A stretch of 64,000 nt of DNA from Bacillus sp. AFS073361 (GTDB lineage Bacteria; Bacillota; Bacilli; Bacillales; Cytobacillaceae): the NCBI RefSeq assembly GCF_002567005.1, contig NZ_NUZU01000004.1, positions 226,560 through 290,559 on the forward strand, read 5' to 3'. Within the stretch, counting starts at the first letter, position 1. Each line of letters starts with the position of its first letter. Positions 40,151 to 49,190 of this stretch are shown piece by piece. The translations under genes and the position numbers were made by a program. The notes under the pieces are model-generated. The model did no database searches. It had not been told where the DNA came from and saw only the letters and a list, made by a program, of their open reading frames with translations.

Positions 40151-40336
40151 ATGCCATATGTAACAGTTAAAATGCTTGAAGGACGTACCGACGATCAAAA
40201 GCGTGCCCTAGTTACAAAAGTAACGGATGCAGTCAGCGAAACAACAGGCGCACCAAAAGAAGCCATCCATGTAATGATCGAAGAAATGAGCAAAAACAAC
40301 CTTGGAATCGCCGGCGTACGAAAAAGCGATCAATAA
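40151..40336 (+). CDS. ywhB: 4-oxalocrotonate tautomerase family protein
   Basis: A 61-residue tautomerase of the Pro1 type: MPYVTVKMLEGRTDDQKRAL, with the catalytic Pro exposed after Met removal, and Arg11-equivalent GRT. B. subtilis YwhB lies in the same place. A GGAGGAGG site precedes it. The physiological substrate is unknown. Confidence 0.93.
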   Translation: MPYVTVKMLEGRTDDQKRALVTKVTDAVSETTGAPKEAIHVMIEEMSKNNLGIAGVRKSDQ

Positions 40337-40354
40337 ATAGAAAAGCGAAGATTG

Positions 40355-40397
40355 GGTGTCAGGCACCATGTGAAAATTTCACATGGTGCCTGACACC
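40355..40397 (+). terminator. Repeat-built 21-bp hairpin terminator after ywhB
   Basis: Two facing 13-bp repeats are extended by ATGTGAAA, giving 21-bp perfect arms around a single central A, followed by TTTTT. The same design recurs at 61676-61718. Confidence 0.85.
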
Positions 40398-40407
40398 TTT
40401 TTAGTTC

Positions 40408-40632
40408 CTACAAAAACTTCATCTCGTCTTTTGGGCTTTCTAGCTTCAGTTTCTCTAGTTCAAGTTTCATTTTTTCGGTTTCGGCTAAGTAATTCACGTG
40501 TTTAAGTTTTTCTAGCTCGAGTTCATCCTTCAGCATACCTGCCTTGATTTTTGACTGTTTCTGAAAATGGGTAGTAATAATGGCTGTAATCGGTATGCCA
40601 AATACCATAATGACTGCAATCGTTCCTGTCAT
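40408..40632 (-). CDS. Small membrane-anchored coiled-coil protein, unknown family
   Basis: The 74-residue protein has one N-terminal transmembrane helix (TIAVIMVFGIPITAIITTHF) and a charged tail with heptad-like Leu/Glu/Lys spacing (LKDELELEKLKHVNYL, then EKMKLELEKLKLE), predicting a cytoplasmic coiled coil. GAGGGGG lies well placed before the ATG. The build is like PspB or LiaI-type small membrane proteins, but I see no homology. Confidence 0.65.
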   Translation of the reverse strand: MTGTIAVIMVFGIPITAIITTHFQKQSKIKAGMLKDELELEKLKHVNYLAETEKMKLELEKLKLESPKDEMKFL

Positions 40633-40756
40633 TGCGGGAACCCCCTCAAATGTATATTTTTTACCTCATTATCCAAATCATAACAAATCTCCATTCAAAA
40701 GAATAATTATTTTTCAGAAAATTGAATCAAAACAAAACTTACCATTAAAAAGAACA

Positions 40757-40805
40757 AAAAACACCACCTGAACCATCACGCACGCACACGGTTCAAGCAG
40801 TGTTT
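40757..40805 (-). terminator. Terminator of ywgA
   Basis: On the minus strand AAACACTGCTTGAACC pairs with GGTTCAGGTGGTGTTT with small mismatches and is followed by TTT-rich sequence. Confidence 0.65.
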
Positions 40806-40815
40806 ATATACCTTA

Positions 40816-41319
40816 TTATTGAATTTTTCTCTTTAACGATTCGATATACTGATAGGCCTCATCAATTTCCGCCTCAGTATAGCGCTGGCTTGCCTTTAAC
40901 GTAAACACCTTGCCCGCCACTTCTTCTTTTGAAAGATTATCAAAATATAAAACCGTCGAGACCAATTCCAAGAATCTAGCATTCTGTTCATTCATATCAA
41001 CGAGACAATCCTGCAAAAACGGCATGTCCACCTCATTCAAACTTAAAAACTCTTTCCCCGGCTCCGTCAAGGTATAGCGATATTGAAAATAGCCGCCCTT
41101 TTTCTCCTTCACCTCATTGAGAAAGCCCATATTGCAAAGCTCCTCAACCCGTAACGTCAACTCCTCTGAGTAGGGGCCATAAAAGTGAAACTGGAACCGT
41201 TCTTGAAAAGGAAATGCCACCTTTTTCGCAATATATATCATCTTTTGCAGCTTCTTACGCCCGATAATCTCACCGGAAACCATAACCGCCTGCATCAGTT
41301 TCGCATGATCATTTAACAA
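40816..41319 (-). CDS. ywgA: YwgA-family protein
   Basis: The 167-residue protein starts at a TTG 10 bases after AGGAG. The N-terminal part (SGEIIGRKKLQKMIYIAKKV...FYGPYSEELTLRVEEL) looks like a winged-helix domain of the kind found in YwgA and in SocA/Panacea-related proteins. It lies just downstream of ywfO, as in B. subtilis. The function is unknown. Confidence 0.85.
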   Translation of the reverse strand: MLNDHAKLMQAVMVSGEIIGRKKLQKMIYIAKKVAFPFQERFQFHFYGPYSEELTLRVEELCNMGFLNEVKEKKGGYFQYRYTLTEPGKEFLSLNEVDMPFLQDCLVDMNEQNARFLELVSTVLYFDNLSKEEVAGKVFTLKASQRYTEAEIDEAYQYIESLKRKIQ

Positions 41320-41344
41320 CGTTCGTCATCTCCTACTCCATTTG

Positions 41345-41357
41345 GGTGTCAGGCACC
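41345..41357. repeat. Single GGTGTCAGGCACC repeat
   Basis: Exact lone copy of the 13-bp repeat between ywfO and ywgA. Confidence 0.85.
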
Positions 41358-41392
41358 AAACAACAATCACCAATCACCTATTACCAATCGAT

Positions 41393-42691
41393 CTATAACT
41401 CTAAAAGGGCACGGATTTGCTTTTTCACATTCTTTTTAGTCGAATCATCAAGAACAAAATCAGCCGGGTAATAGAGCTTATGGTCGGTTCTTCTTTTCCC
41501 CGAAATCGCATCAACAATCTCCGATTCGCGAGAAAGCTCCCTCAATTCCCCATTTTGCATCAACAAATGAATCGGCAGCCGCTCTTCCTCTTCACCGGGA
41601 CGATAGAAATCATACGGCAAATCCGACGAGGAATCGACCACCAAATAGTATTCAGGGTCCAACCCTGCCTTTTTGAATAAGGAACCTAGTTCAGCGAGCT
41701 TTTTGTATTCCTTTGCTGGGTCAAATTCAACAAACTTGAAGAGATTGCGGTTAACAAACCGACGACAGAGGTCGCTTAAAACAGGATCTGACTCTTCCTG
41801 CCAAATTTGAAAATAATATAAAATCACTGATTCATCTAATTTTACATAGTCTTCTAAGGTTACCTTTTCATTGAAAATCGACGTAAAATGGATGGGTTCG
41901 TATTTAAAAGTATAGTTTTCTTCAAACAATTGCTTAGCGCGGTGGAGAATTTTTGTCAAAATAACTTCCGCACTGCGCGATACCGGGTGGAAATATACCT
42001 GCCAATACATCTGGTAGCGGCTCATAATATAATCTTCGACTGCGTGCATGCCGCTCTTCTTAATGACTACTTGATCTTCGCGCGGCCGCATCACCCTCAA
42101 AATACGTTCCATATCAAATTGACCATAGCTGACGCCGGTAAAATAGGCATCTCGCTGTAAATAATCCATCCGGTCGGCATCAATTTGACTGGAAATCATA
42201 CTGACCACCAGCTTTTTCTCCGATGTTTTCGCGATCACTTCAGCTACTTTTTTAGGAAAATCTGGCCCCACACGCAGCAGCACGTTATTGACTTCGGTAT
42301 TCCCTAAAATAATTTGCCGGGTGAACTCCTCATGGTCAAAATCAAATACTTTTTCAAATGAATGGGAGAACGGACCATGGCCAAGGTCATGGAGCAACGC
42401 GGCACATAGGGTCAACAGGCGGTCATCATCATTCCATTCCGGTCTCCCCGCAAACACATCATCAATTATGCGGCGGACAATTTCATAGACACCTAGAGAA
42501 TGGTTGAAACGGCTGTGCTCTGCCCCATGGAAGGTTAAAAATGTTGTTCCGAGCTGTTTGATGCGCCGTAAGCGCTGAAATTCTTTCGTTCCGATTAAAT
42601 CCCAGATGGCCAGGTCACGTACGTGGACGTAGCGATGGACGGGGTCTTTAAAGACTTTCTCTTCACTAAGTTTTTCCGCCGAATAGGCCAT
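41393..42691 (-). CDS. ywfO: HD-domain phosphohydrolase (YwfO-like)
   Basis: The 432-residue protein has an N-terminal HD domain: H in HSRFNHSLGVYEI, HD in ALLHDLGHGPFSHSFE, and a downstream Asp in SSQIDADRMDYLQRDA. This is the dGTPase/SAMHD1-like subfamily. Such enzymes hydrolyse dNTPs or related nucleotides; substrate of YwfO homologues is uncertain. It is upstream of ywgA in a two-gene operon. Confidence 0.9.
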   Translation of the reverse strand: MAYSAEKLSEEKVFKDPVHRYVHVRDLAIWDLIGTKEFQRLRRIKQLGTTFLTFHGAEHSRFNHSLGVYEIVRRIIDDVFAGRPEWNDDDRLLTLCAALLHDLGHGPFSHSFEKVFDFDHEEFTRQIILGNTEVNNVLLRVGPDFPKKVAEVIAKTSEKKLVVSMISSQIDADRMDYLQRDAYFTGVSYGQFDMERILRVMRPREDQVVIKKSGMHAVEDYIMSRYQMYWQVYFHPVSRSAEVILTKILHRAKQLFEENYTFKYEPIHFTSIFNEKVTLEDYVKLDESVILYYFQIWQEESDPVLSDLCRRFVNRNLFKFVEFDPAKEYKKLAELGSLFKKAGLDPEYYLVVDSSSDLPYDFYRPGEEEERLPIHLLMQNGELRELSRESEIVDAISGKRRTDHKLYYPADFVLDDSTKKNVKKQIRALLEL

Positions 42692-42899
42692 AGACTTCCC
42701 TCTCCCTCGTAAACTTGCTCCTGGCGTTAAAGAGCCTCATGCCCTTTACTTTATTATTTTCTATTATATCCCAAAAACCACCCTATTTTCAGCAAAATTC
42801 TACACGATTTTTCGACATGGATGGGGAAAAAAATCACCTGCGTTTATTAAACAGAGGTGATTTTTTTAGTAAATTAGAAAGGTTCTATTAACTTTGATA

Positions 42900-43047
42900 A
42901 TTGTCTAGCTTCAGCACCCAGAGACTAGTGGACTTCACTCTTCTCCCTTCGATAAGTCAACATCGAATCGCTACGCTCCTCGTGTTTCCTTTATCTTGGT
43001 CGAATCGCTCCAGTCCATACGTCTCTAAACGGGCGCTTCCGCTTTTC
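42900..43047. repeat. Long TAGCTTCAGC...GGGCGCTT intergenic repeat overlapping a gene end
   Basis: A second long copy of the element at 34136, same orientation. The rightmost bases (ACGGGCGCTTCCGCTTTTC) run into the 3' end of the minus-strand YuzB-like gene and encode its last residues (KAEAPV and the stop). The rest of the 42692-43024 gap is AT-rich, with no gene. Confidence 0.85.
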
Positions 43048-43264
43048 TAATCTTTTTATTCACTTTCTCCATTAATTCCTCTTCCGTTAATGCGGCAACG
43101 GGGCGGTTATTGACGAAGGCAAAGGTCTTTTTCCGGCCAGGTCCGCAGTAGGATTGGCAGCCAATTTTGACTTCAGCCTCAGGATCTAGTTCTTTTAACC
43201 GAGGGATCAATGTCTTTAAATTCACGGCCTGACAATCGTCGCATACGCGAAATTCATTGGACAT
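43025..43264 (-). CDS. DUF1450 / YuzB-family small cysteine-containing protein
   Basis: The 79-residue protein [20 protein letters not shown]... has CDDC near the N-terminus and CQSYCGPG at mid-length, the cysteine pattern of the DUF1450 family, which has a thioredoxin-like ferredoxin shape. AAAGGGG lies 6-7 bases before the ATG at 43264. The final residues are encoded by an intergenic repeat, which may have replaced the original C-terminus. Function unknown. Confidence 0.85.
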   Translation of the reverse strand: MSNEFRVCDDCQAVNLKTLIPRLKELDPEAEVKIGCQSYCGPGRKKTFAFVNNRPVAALTEEELMEKVNKKIRKAEAPV

Positions 43265-43547
43265 GTAAGACACCCCTTTCTTAATAACTGTCTATTGCAA
43301 TCTATATCTATAGTTTATCCAGCTTGGATAGCTTAAAACAACCGATTAACTCCTCTGGTATTTTACATTTTCTTGTTTTCGAATGCAAGTTGCAATCTTT
43401 ACTAAACTCGTTAAAAAAATCTACTATCCTTGCAACCATTTTGGTATAAAGGTTCAAAAACTTGTCCATCCTAAGACTAGAACTTTTAAAAACTCGTCAA
43501 GAAGCATGGGCGGGTTCATCCAAAAACTAGAAAAGGGAGTTGAACAT

Positions 43548-44339
43548 ATGAAAGTTCGTCAAGACGCATGGACAGATGAGAATGATTTGCTTTTAGCCGA
43601 AACTGTCCTTAGGCATGTAAGAGAAGGAAGTACGCAGCTAAACGCTTTTGAAGAAGTAGGCGATAAACTGAATCGTACATCAGCTGCTTGTGGATTCAGA
43701 TGGAATGCTGTTGTTCGTCATCGTTACGAAAAAGCACTACAATTAGCGAAAAAGCAGCGAAAACAAAGACAAAGAGTGTTAGGGAAAGAGCAAGGCGGCA
43801 AGAAAAAGTTGTTATATAGCCCGCCGCTCACTGGAGCACCGGAGTTTGATGCAATCCCAGCTCAAATGGACATGCCGCTGGAAACTAGCTTTGACATGCC
43901 AGATATGGCAGCAGAGATGGCAGAGGAAACGTATGTAAACCCTTCTGCTTCGACACCATCACAAGCACCTGTTTATACCCAAGCACAGGTTCAAACACCA
44001 GCTCAAACCTATCGTCAGGCAAATAACACAGAGCTTTCGCTTGATTCCGTTATTACTTACTTGCAAAACTTTCATCATTCCAATCTGCAAAATGAAGCAT
44101 TAAAAAGTGAGAATGAAAGATTAAAAAGAGAGTTGGCAGAAGTAAGACGCCAAAATGAAGAAATGGCCGCTAAAATTGAGGGTCTTGAGCAAAATACAGA
44201 AACAATTCAAGAAGATTACGAGACCTTAATGAAGATCATGAACCGCGCCCGCAAGCTTGTGTTATTTGAAGAAGAAGAAAGACCGGCTACGAAATTTAAA
44301 ATGGACCGAAACGGAAATTTAGAAAAGGTAGCTGAATAA
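43548..44339 (+). CDS. rsfA: RsfA-family prespore-specific transcriptional regulator
   Basis: The start at 43548 ([27 protein letters not shown]) has GGGAG upstream. The N-terminus is a Myb/SANT-like DNA-binding domain with [20 protein letters not shown] Pro/Gln-rich linker follows, then a coiled coil (residues about 190-245, [20 protein letters not shown]). RsfA is made under sigma-F and adjusts forespore gene expression in B. subtilis. Position near ywfO agrees with ywfN. Confidence 0.9.
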   Translation: MKVRQDAWTDENDLLLAETVLRHVREGSTQLNAFEEVGDKLNRTSAACGFRWNAVVRHRYEKALQLAKKQRKQRQRVLGKEQGGKKKLLYSPPLTGAPEFDAIPAQMDMPLETSFDMPDMAAEMAEETYVNPSASTPSQAPVYTQAQVQTPAQTYRQANNTELSLDSVITYLQNFHHSNLQNEALKSENERLKRELAEVRRQNEEMAAKIEGLEQNTETIQEDYETLMKIMNRARKLVLFEEEERPATKFKMDRNGNLEKVAE

Positions 44340-44380
44340 AGAGCATTAGGGAGAAGAGCAAAAGCGCAACATCTCTTTGA

Positions 44381-44422
44381 AAAAAAGCCGTAAATCCGAC
44401 TATTCGGGATTTACGGCTTTTT
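44381..44422. terminator. Bidirectional terminator between rsfA and lipL
   Basis: AAAAGCCGTAAATCC and GGATTTACGGCTTTT form a perfect 15-bp stem with a 9-base loop. It runs to the lipL stop codon. Confidence 0.88.
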
Positions 44423-45251
44423 ACATGGCGTTAATTTTTTCATTTCGGTCAATGACCCGTTGATAATAACCTGGAAATAACCCCAGCTCATACTCATTTA
44501 ATGGACCCGCATACAAGAGCCCGCTGTGATCCTTTAACTGGTTTAGTAGACGGAGCATCACGTCGGCAACGGTAAGATCGGTTCCGAGCAATTCCGCAAG
44601 CGACGCCATAACCTCTGGAACAATTTCTGGGTATGCAAATTTCGTTTCTGCATCCTGTTTTGCTAGTTTATAAAATTCCCTCACCAGTTCGGCTCGCCTA
44701 GCGCCGCTGCCGTTCACACAGAGATATATCTGGACAGCAACCCCTTTTTTAAGACGGCGCTGCGAGATACCGGCAAACTTTTTCCCCGCAATGCTCAAAT
44801 CATAACTTCCCGGGCAATAAGAACCGACAATTTCCCGAGCCTCAATCTGATGCGGGAAATCAGCAAACATATGTTGAATGAGCTGCCACATCGCATCATA
44901 GCCGCGATTAATATCAATCCCTTTTTCCGCCTCTGGGAAAATCAACGAGATATTGAGGACGCCTTCATCGAGAACAACCGCGAGGCCGCCGGAGTTTCGG
45001 ACAATCACATGATAGCCCTGCTCCTGTAAAAACTGAATACCTGCTGGTAAAAATGGCAACTTAGTATCCTGAATGCCGAGAACGATCGTATTGTGGTGAA
45101 CCCACGTCCTGGCTGTGGCTGGTGCCTGACCCGAACCAACGGAGGCACACAGGGTATCATCGGTCCCGAATGATTGCAATGCTTGAAAATGAATGCCCGC
45201 CGCTGATTGATCGATAATCCGCCATTGCGGCTGACGCAGTAATCCTTCCAT
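44421..45251 (-). CDS. lipL: Octanoyl-[GcvH]:protein N-octanoyltransferase
   Basis: LipL moves octanoyl groups from the glycine-cleavage H protein to E2 subunits in Bacillus lipoate synthesis. The protein is a biotin/lipoate ligase-fold enzyme with [19 protein letters not shown]. The active-site Cys is in [27 protein letters not shown], the LipL/LipM pattern. The 276-residue length and place between rsfA and pta match B. subtilis ywfL. Confidence 0.92.
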   Translation of the reverse strand: MEGLLRQPQWRIIDQSAAGIHFQALQSFGTDDTLCASVGSGQAPATARTWVHHNTIVLGIQDTKLPFLPAGIQFLQEQGYHVIVRNSGGLAVVLDEGVLNISLIFPEAEKGIDINRGYDAMWQLIQHMFADFPHQIEAREIVGSYCPGSYDLSIAGKKFAGISQRRLKKGVAVQIYLCVNGSGARRAELVREFYKLAKQDAETKFAYPEIVPEVMASLAELLGTDLTVADVMLRLLNQLKDHSGLLYAGPLNEYELGLFPGYYQRVIDRNEKINAM

Positions 45252-45393
45252 TTCGGTGGCTCCTTGAGTTGAATTTAATAGTTTTTTTACAAAGTTGGGT
45301 AGTTATTATACAAAGTATTATACTTTATTTACGAAAATCATGATAATTTTACAAAGCCTCAGCACATTTATACAAAAATTGGTAAAACAAACC

Positions 45394-45428
45394 CAAAAAG
45401 GCCAATCCACCTTAACAATGGACCAGCC
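45394..45428 (-). terminator. Terminator of pta
   Basis: On the minus strand GGCTGGTCCA and TGGATTGGCC pair with wobbles around 9 bases, followed by TTTTT. Confidence 0.65.
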
Positions 45429-45447
45429 CTTCCTTGCAAACTAACTC

Positions 45448-46419
45448 TTATACCCCTTGTGCTGCTGTAATTAACGCCAGCTTGTAGACATCTTCTTCAT
45501 TACATCCACGTGATAAATCGTTTACTGGAGCGTTTAAGCCTTGCAGAATCGGTCCAACTGCTTCAAATCCGCCTAAGCGCTGTGCAATTTTGTAGCCGAT
45601 GTTTCCAGCTTCAAGGCTCGGGAAGATGAACACATTCGCATCTCCTTGCAGCGGAGAATCGGGTGCCTTGCTTTTTGCCACCGATGGAACAAATGCTGCA
45701 TCAAACTGGAATTCCCCGTCTAAAACAAGCGATGGGTCACGACGCTTTGCCTCCGCGACTGCCTCAGCCACTCGCTCGGTTTCAGGAGATTTCGCTGAAC
45801 CCTTCGTTGAAAAGCTGAGCATCGCAATGCGCGGTTCCATATCAAACATGTGAGCGGTTTTCGCACTTTCAATCGCAATTTCTGCTAAATCATTGCTGTC
45901 TGGAGCGATATTAATTGCACAATCAGCGAACACATACTTTTCATCCTCACGAACCATGATAAATACGCCGGACGTTTTCTTGACGCCTTCTTTTGTCTTA
46001 ATGATCTGTAATGCCGGGCGCACTGTATCAGCCGTGGAGTGGGCCGCACCGCTGACAAGACCGTGTGCTTTATTTAAATAAACAAGCATAGTGCCAAAGT
46101 AGTTTTCATCAAGTAAAATTTTGCGTGCATCCTCTTCGGTTGCCTTCCCTTTGCGGCGGTCAACAAAAGCTGAAACCAGCTCGTCCATGCCCGCATAGCT
46201 TGCTGGGTCATAAATTTCTGCCTCATCTAAAGAAACGCCAAGCTCTGCTGCTTTCGCCTGAACCTTTTCGATATTGCCAATTAAAATCGGTGTGATCAGT
46301 TTTTCCTCTGCTAAACGGCTTGCCGCTCTGACAATCCGCTCATCTAATCCTTCTGGAAAAACAATTCTCAAATCACGGCCTGAAATTTTTTGCTTTAATC
46401 CTTCAAATAAATCACTCAC
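45448..46419 (-). CDS. pta: Phosphate acetyltransferase
   Basis: Pta interconverts acetyl-CoA and acetyl phosphate for overflow acetate metabolism. The 323-residue single-domain form is the Gram-positive type. It shows the PTA motifs LVSGAAHSTADTVRPALQIIKT, MLSFSTKGSAKSPE and FPSLEAGNIGYKIAQRLGG. It is divergent from hemQ. B. subtilis has the same pta-hemQ (ywfI) pairing. Confidence 0.96.
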   Translation of the reverse strand: MSDLFEGLKQKISGRDLRIVFPEGLDERIVRAASRLAEEKLITPILIGNIEKVQAKAAELGVSLDEAEIYDPASYAGMDELVSAFVDRRKGKATEEDARKILLDENYFGTMLVYLNKAHGLVSGAAHSTADTVRPALQIIKTKEGVKKTSGVFIMVREDEKYVFADCAINIAPDSNDLAEIAIESAKTAHMFDMEPRIAMLSFSTKGSAKSPETERVAEAVAEAKRRDPSLVLDGEFQFDAAFVPSVAKSKAPDSPLQGDANVFIFPSLEAGNIGYKIAQRLGGFEAVGPILQGLNAPVNDLSRGCNEEDVYKLALITAAQGV

Positions 46420-46677
46420 TACTAAATCCTCCCTTAATCAACCTACATAAATTAGCATACTTTACCCTTTTTAAATTTCAATGATAAGAATCAAAGATAG
46501 CGTTTTCATAAAAAAGTTTATGTTTTCAAAAAATTACGCGCACGTTTTTATGATTTACTTCTTCCATGAAAAATATCCATTGATTTGCTTAGATAGGTTT
46601 ATTCGCGCGCCACTGGGTCAAACTATGTTATAGTAAAGATTGTTAATAAGAAGAATGATTATTTAGGAGTGATTATA

Positions 46678-47421
46678 ATGAGTGAAGCAGCAGTAACGCT
46701 AGATGGCTGGTATTGCCTCCATGATTTCCGGACGGTTGATTGGACAACTTGGAAAATGCTCCCTAGTGATGAACGCCAGGCCGCCATCCACGAGTTTTTA
46801 AGTCTAGTTGAGAAGTGGAATGCCACACAGGAACGTAAAGAAGGCAGTCATGCTTTATATACAATTGTTGGTCAAAAAGCCGATTTCATGATGATGATTC
46901 TTCGTCCAACGATGGAAGAACTAAACCAAATTGAAACCGAATTCAATAAAACAAAATTGGCTGAATTTACGATTCCTGCCCATTCTTATGTGTCGGTTGT
47001 CGAGCTCAGTAACTATTTGCCTGCTGGGGAGGATCCATACCAAAATCCACAAATCCTAGCGCGGCTTTATCCAGCGCTTCCTAAAACCAAGCATGTTTGC
47101 TTCTATCCAATGGATAAGAAACGTGAGGGTAACGATAACTGGTACATGCTGCCGATGGAAGAGCGTAAGAATTTAATGCGCAGCCACGGAATGATTGGTC
47201 GTACATACGCTGGAAAAGTAAAGCAAATCATCACCGGTTCCGTTGGTTTTGACGATTATGAGTGGGGCGTAACCTTGTTTGCAGATGACGTCCTTCAGTT
47301 TAAAAAGCTTGTCTACGAAATGCGTTTTGATGAAGTAAGTGCTAGATATGGAGAATTTGGTTCTTTCTTTGTGGGTAACATCTTAGAGGAAGAACGTGTA
47401 GCAAATTTCTTACATGTTTAA
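46678..47421 (+). CDS. hemQ: Coproheme decarboxylase HemQ
   Basis: HemQ performs the last step of the Gram-positive coproporphyrin-dependent heme pathway, turning coproheme III to heme b. The start at 46678 ([18 protein letters not shown]) follows TTAGGAG. The chlorite-dismutase-family fold shows in [26 protein letters not shown] and [21 protein letters not shown], with the proximal-His segment RSHG. The length of 247 residues fits. Heme is needed for the cytochrome c of the nos locus. Confidence 0.94.
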   Translation: MSEAAVTLDGWYCLHDFRTVDWTTWKMLPSDERQAAIHEFLSLVEKWNATQERKEGSHALYTIVGQKADFMMMILRPTMEELNQIETEFNKTKLAEFTIPAHSYVSVVELSNYLPAGEDPYQNPQILARLYPALPKTKHVCFYPMDKKREGNDNWYMLPMEERKNLMRSHGMIGRTYAGKVKQIITGSVGFDDYEWGVTLFADDVLQFKKLVYEMRFDEVSARYGEFGSFFVGNILEEERVANFLHV

Positions 47422-47428
47422 TTTTAAA

Positions 47429-47458
47429 AGTTCTCAGCTGCGGCTGGGGACTTTTTTT
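47429..47458 (+). terminator. Terminator of hemQ
   Basis: AGTTCTCAGC and GCTGGGGACT pair with two wobbles around TGCG, followed by TTTTTT. Confidence 0.8.
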
Positions 47459-47646
47459 GCTGTTCCTCCCCTGCTAGCTAGTCATATTTCTCTCCATGTG
47501 CTCATACTATTTAAACAGCGAGTCTTAGAAAGAACTCCATTAATCTCAGAGCTATTATTTTTCCTATTTGTAACCAATTTGGGATAAAAGGAGTATTAAT
47601 AGGAAGTTGTTCCACTCGTTTTATTCACTTTTTAGGAGGGAAAAGG

Positions 47647-48123
47647 ATGAATCAATTCTACAATCCACAGGGCTTTCAGCCTTATACTGGAGCAGCAGAG
47701 CAACAACAGAGAGCTCAAGGGATGCCGGGGGGCGGGCAAAGTTTTTATCCAGCACCAGGTGCACAAGGATTCCCACAATTTCCGCCAGCCGGTGCCGGGG
47801 GCGGGGGGGCTGGCGCACCTGCAGGGATGGCTCCAGGCCAACTGCCACTTGAACAGTCATACATCGAAAATATTTTACGCTTGAATAAAGGAAAATTGTG
47901 CACTGTCTTTGCCACCTTTGAGGGCAATAACAAATGGAATGCAAAAGAATTTACGGGGATTATTGAAGCGGCAGGAAGAGATCATGTGGTTTTAAGTGAC
48001 CCACAAGCCGGGACCCGTTGGCTTATCCCAATGGTTGCTGTCGATTATATTCAATTTCCAGAGGAAATTGAGTATGAATATCCATATGGCAGTTCCGCTC
48101 CAGCGACTTTCCCGCCAAGGTAA
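47647..48123 (+). CDS. gerQ: Spore coat protein GerQ
   Basis: GerQ is an inner-coat protein needed for CwlJ localisation and germination by calcium-dipicolinate, and is cross-linked by transglutaminase. The N-terminal half is rich in Gln, Gly and Pro (residues 1-75). The conserved domain follows: LPLEQSYIENILRLNKGKLCTVFATFEGN...TRWLIPMVAVDYIQFPEE. TTAGGAGGG precedes the ATG. cwlJ, which neighbours gerQ in B. subtilis, is not present here. Confidence 0.92.
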   Translation: MNQFYNPQGFQPYTGAAEQQQRAQGMPGGGQSFYPAPGAQGFPQFPPAGAGGGGAGAPAGMAPGQLPLEQSYIENILRLNKGKLCTVFATFEGNNKWNAKEFTGIIEAAGRDHVVLSDPQAGTRWLIPMVAVDYIQFPEEIEYEYPYGSSAPATFPPR

Positions 48124-48136
48124 ATCCTATGAAGCC

Positions 48137-48169
48137 AACACCAATTGACCATCAATTGGTGTTTATTTT
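48137..48169 (+). terminator. Terminator of gerQ
   Basis: AACACCAATTGA-CCA-TCAATTGGTGTT followed by TATTTTTTT. Confidence 0.88.
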
Positions 48170-48190
48170 TTTGGTTATGTTATATTGGCA

Positions 48191-48228
48191 TGTTGATTTC
48201 CGCTTCAGGCGTTTCGCTCCAATCAACA
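48191..48228. repeat. Short copy of the TGTTGATT...AATCAACA repeat
   Basis: The ends are perfect complements and the interior retains TTCAGGCGTTTCGC, so it is intermediate between the minimal copies and the long element at 7768. Confidence 0.82.
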
Positions 48229-48264
48229 TGGTGCCAAAATCATCATAGCCTATTTTTTTGAGAG

Positions 48265-48303
48265 ACAAAAAAAGACATCGGGCGCCCCCAATGCCTGTCT
48301 TTC
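48265..48303 (-). terminator. Terminator of ywdK
   Basis: AAAGACA and TGTCTTT with a further paired GC-rich interior, followed on the minus strand by TTTTTTT. Confidence 0.7.
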
Positions 48304-48305
48304 AA

Positions 48306-48680
48306 TTATAAATGTTTCACTGCTCCAACAACGATTAGGATCCATGCGGCTAAGAAACAGACCCCGCCAATTGGTGTGATTGCTCCTAGGATGCCGATTT
48401 TTGTTAAACTCAGCACATACAAACTTCCGCTGAAAAAAATAATTCCCGCCAGCATTAACCATCCTGACCAAGTGAATTGCGGGCTGGCGGTGGCTATTTT
48501 TCCAATTAACAGACCTACAATTAACATCCCGATTGCGTGGAACATTTGATATGTGACCCCTGTTTTCCAAATATCCAAATAATATGCATCGAGTTTATCC
48601 TTTAATCCATGGGCTCCAAAGGCGCCAAGCGCAACTGCGATAAAAGCATTGATGGCACCGACTATGATAAAAGCTTTCAT
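48306..48680 (-). CDS. ywdK: DUF423 four-helix membrane protein (YwdK-like)
   Basis: The 124-residue protein has four hydrophobic segments and the family's opening AINAFIAVALGAFGAHGLKDKL. It matches the DUF423 family of small inner-membrane proteins, YwdK in B. subtilis. GGGGGAA precedes the ATG. Function unknown. Confidence 0.9.
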   Translation of the reverse strand: MKAFIIVGAINAFIAVALGAFGAHGLKDKLDAYYLDIWKTGVTYQMFHAIGMLIVGLLIGKIATASPQFTWSGWLMLAGIIFFSGSLYVLSLTKIGILGAITPIGGVCFLAAWILIVVGAVKHL

Positions 48681-48697
48681 GATAATATTTCCCCCTT

Positions 48698-49018
48698 TTA
48701 AAAATCAAACAATGAATCTCCGTTTGCTTCGTCTTCCATATCCAGTTTTTTGGGCTGCTGTATTGTTGGTGCTTGTTGTATGATGGGCTGATTCATCACA
48801 GGCTGTTGGTAGGCCTGGAACGAGACAGCCTGCTGAACTGCTTGCACTGGAGCGGCTGGAGCCTCACTCTTCCGCGTGGGTGTTTCATCTAGCAATAACT
48901 CACATAATGTTTTAATAGAGTAGACTTTTTCACGCATGCTTTCTTCTTTTGTACTGCTCTTCGCTAGTTTCAATTCCGCTTCTATTTTCGCTAATAGTTT
49001 TTGGACAGATATATTCAC
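48698..49018 (-). CDS. ywdI: YwdI-family protein
   Basis: The 106-residue protein has a conserved helical N-terminus (SVQKLLAKIEAELKLAKSSTKEESMREKVYSIKTLCELLL). A Gln/Pro/Ala-rich low-complexity linker follows, then an acidic tail ending DSLFDF. It is 17 bases upstream of ywdK, on the same strand, matching ywdI-ywdK order. Function unknown. Confidence 0.82.
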   Translation of the reverse strand: MNISVQKLLAKIEAELKLAKSSTKEESMREKVYSIKTLCELLLDETPTRKSEAPAAPVQAVQQAVSFQAYQQPVMNQPIIQQAPTIQQPKKLDMEDEANGDSLFDF

Positions 49019-49125
49019 TTGTCTAGCACCTCTAATTTCAGTCTCGATTCTATTCTACATGAGTATCGCCTTTTTTTCGAAAAATTAGCCCGCAAAGTGA
49101 TATCACACTTCGACATGATCTTCAA

Positions 49126-49141
49126 TGTTTCACGTGAAACA
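49126..49141. other. parS: parS site
   Basis: TGTTTCACGTGAAACA is a perfect 16-base palindrome and matches the Spo0J/ParB binding consensus TGTTNCACGTGAAACA at every position. It lies in the ywdI-moeB intergenic region. ParB spreads from such sites around the origin. Confidence 0.92.
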
Positions 49142-49153
49142 AGTCGAACGCTG

Positions 49154-49186
49154 AAAAAATAACCCGCACCAATGACGGCACGGGTT
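49154..49186 (-). terminator. Terminator of the moeB operon
   Basis: AACCCG and CGGGTT with further GC pairing inside the arms, followed on the minus strand by ATTTTTT. Confidence 0.75.
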
Positions 49187-49190
49187 CAAA

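Noticed and set aside
45119..45132. A further 13-mer repeat inside lipL (GGTGCCTGACCCG)
   Set aside because: It matches only the first 10 bases plus scattered positions and is explained by the codons of a normal LipL segment.
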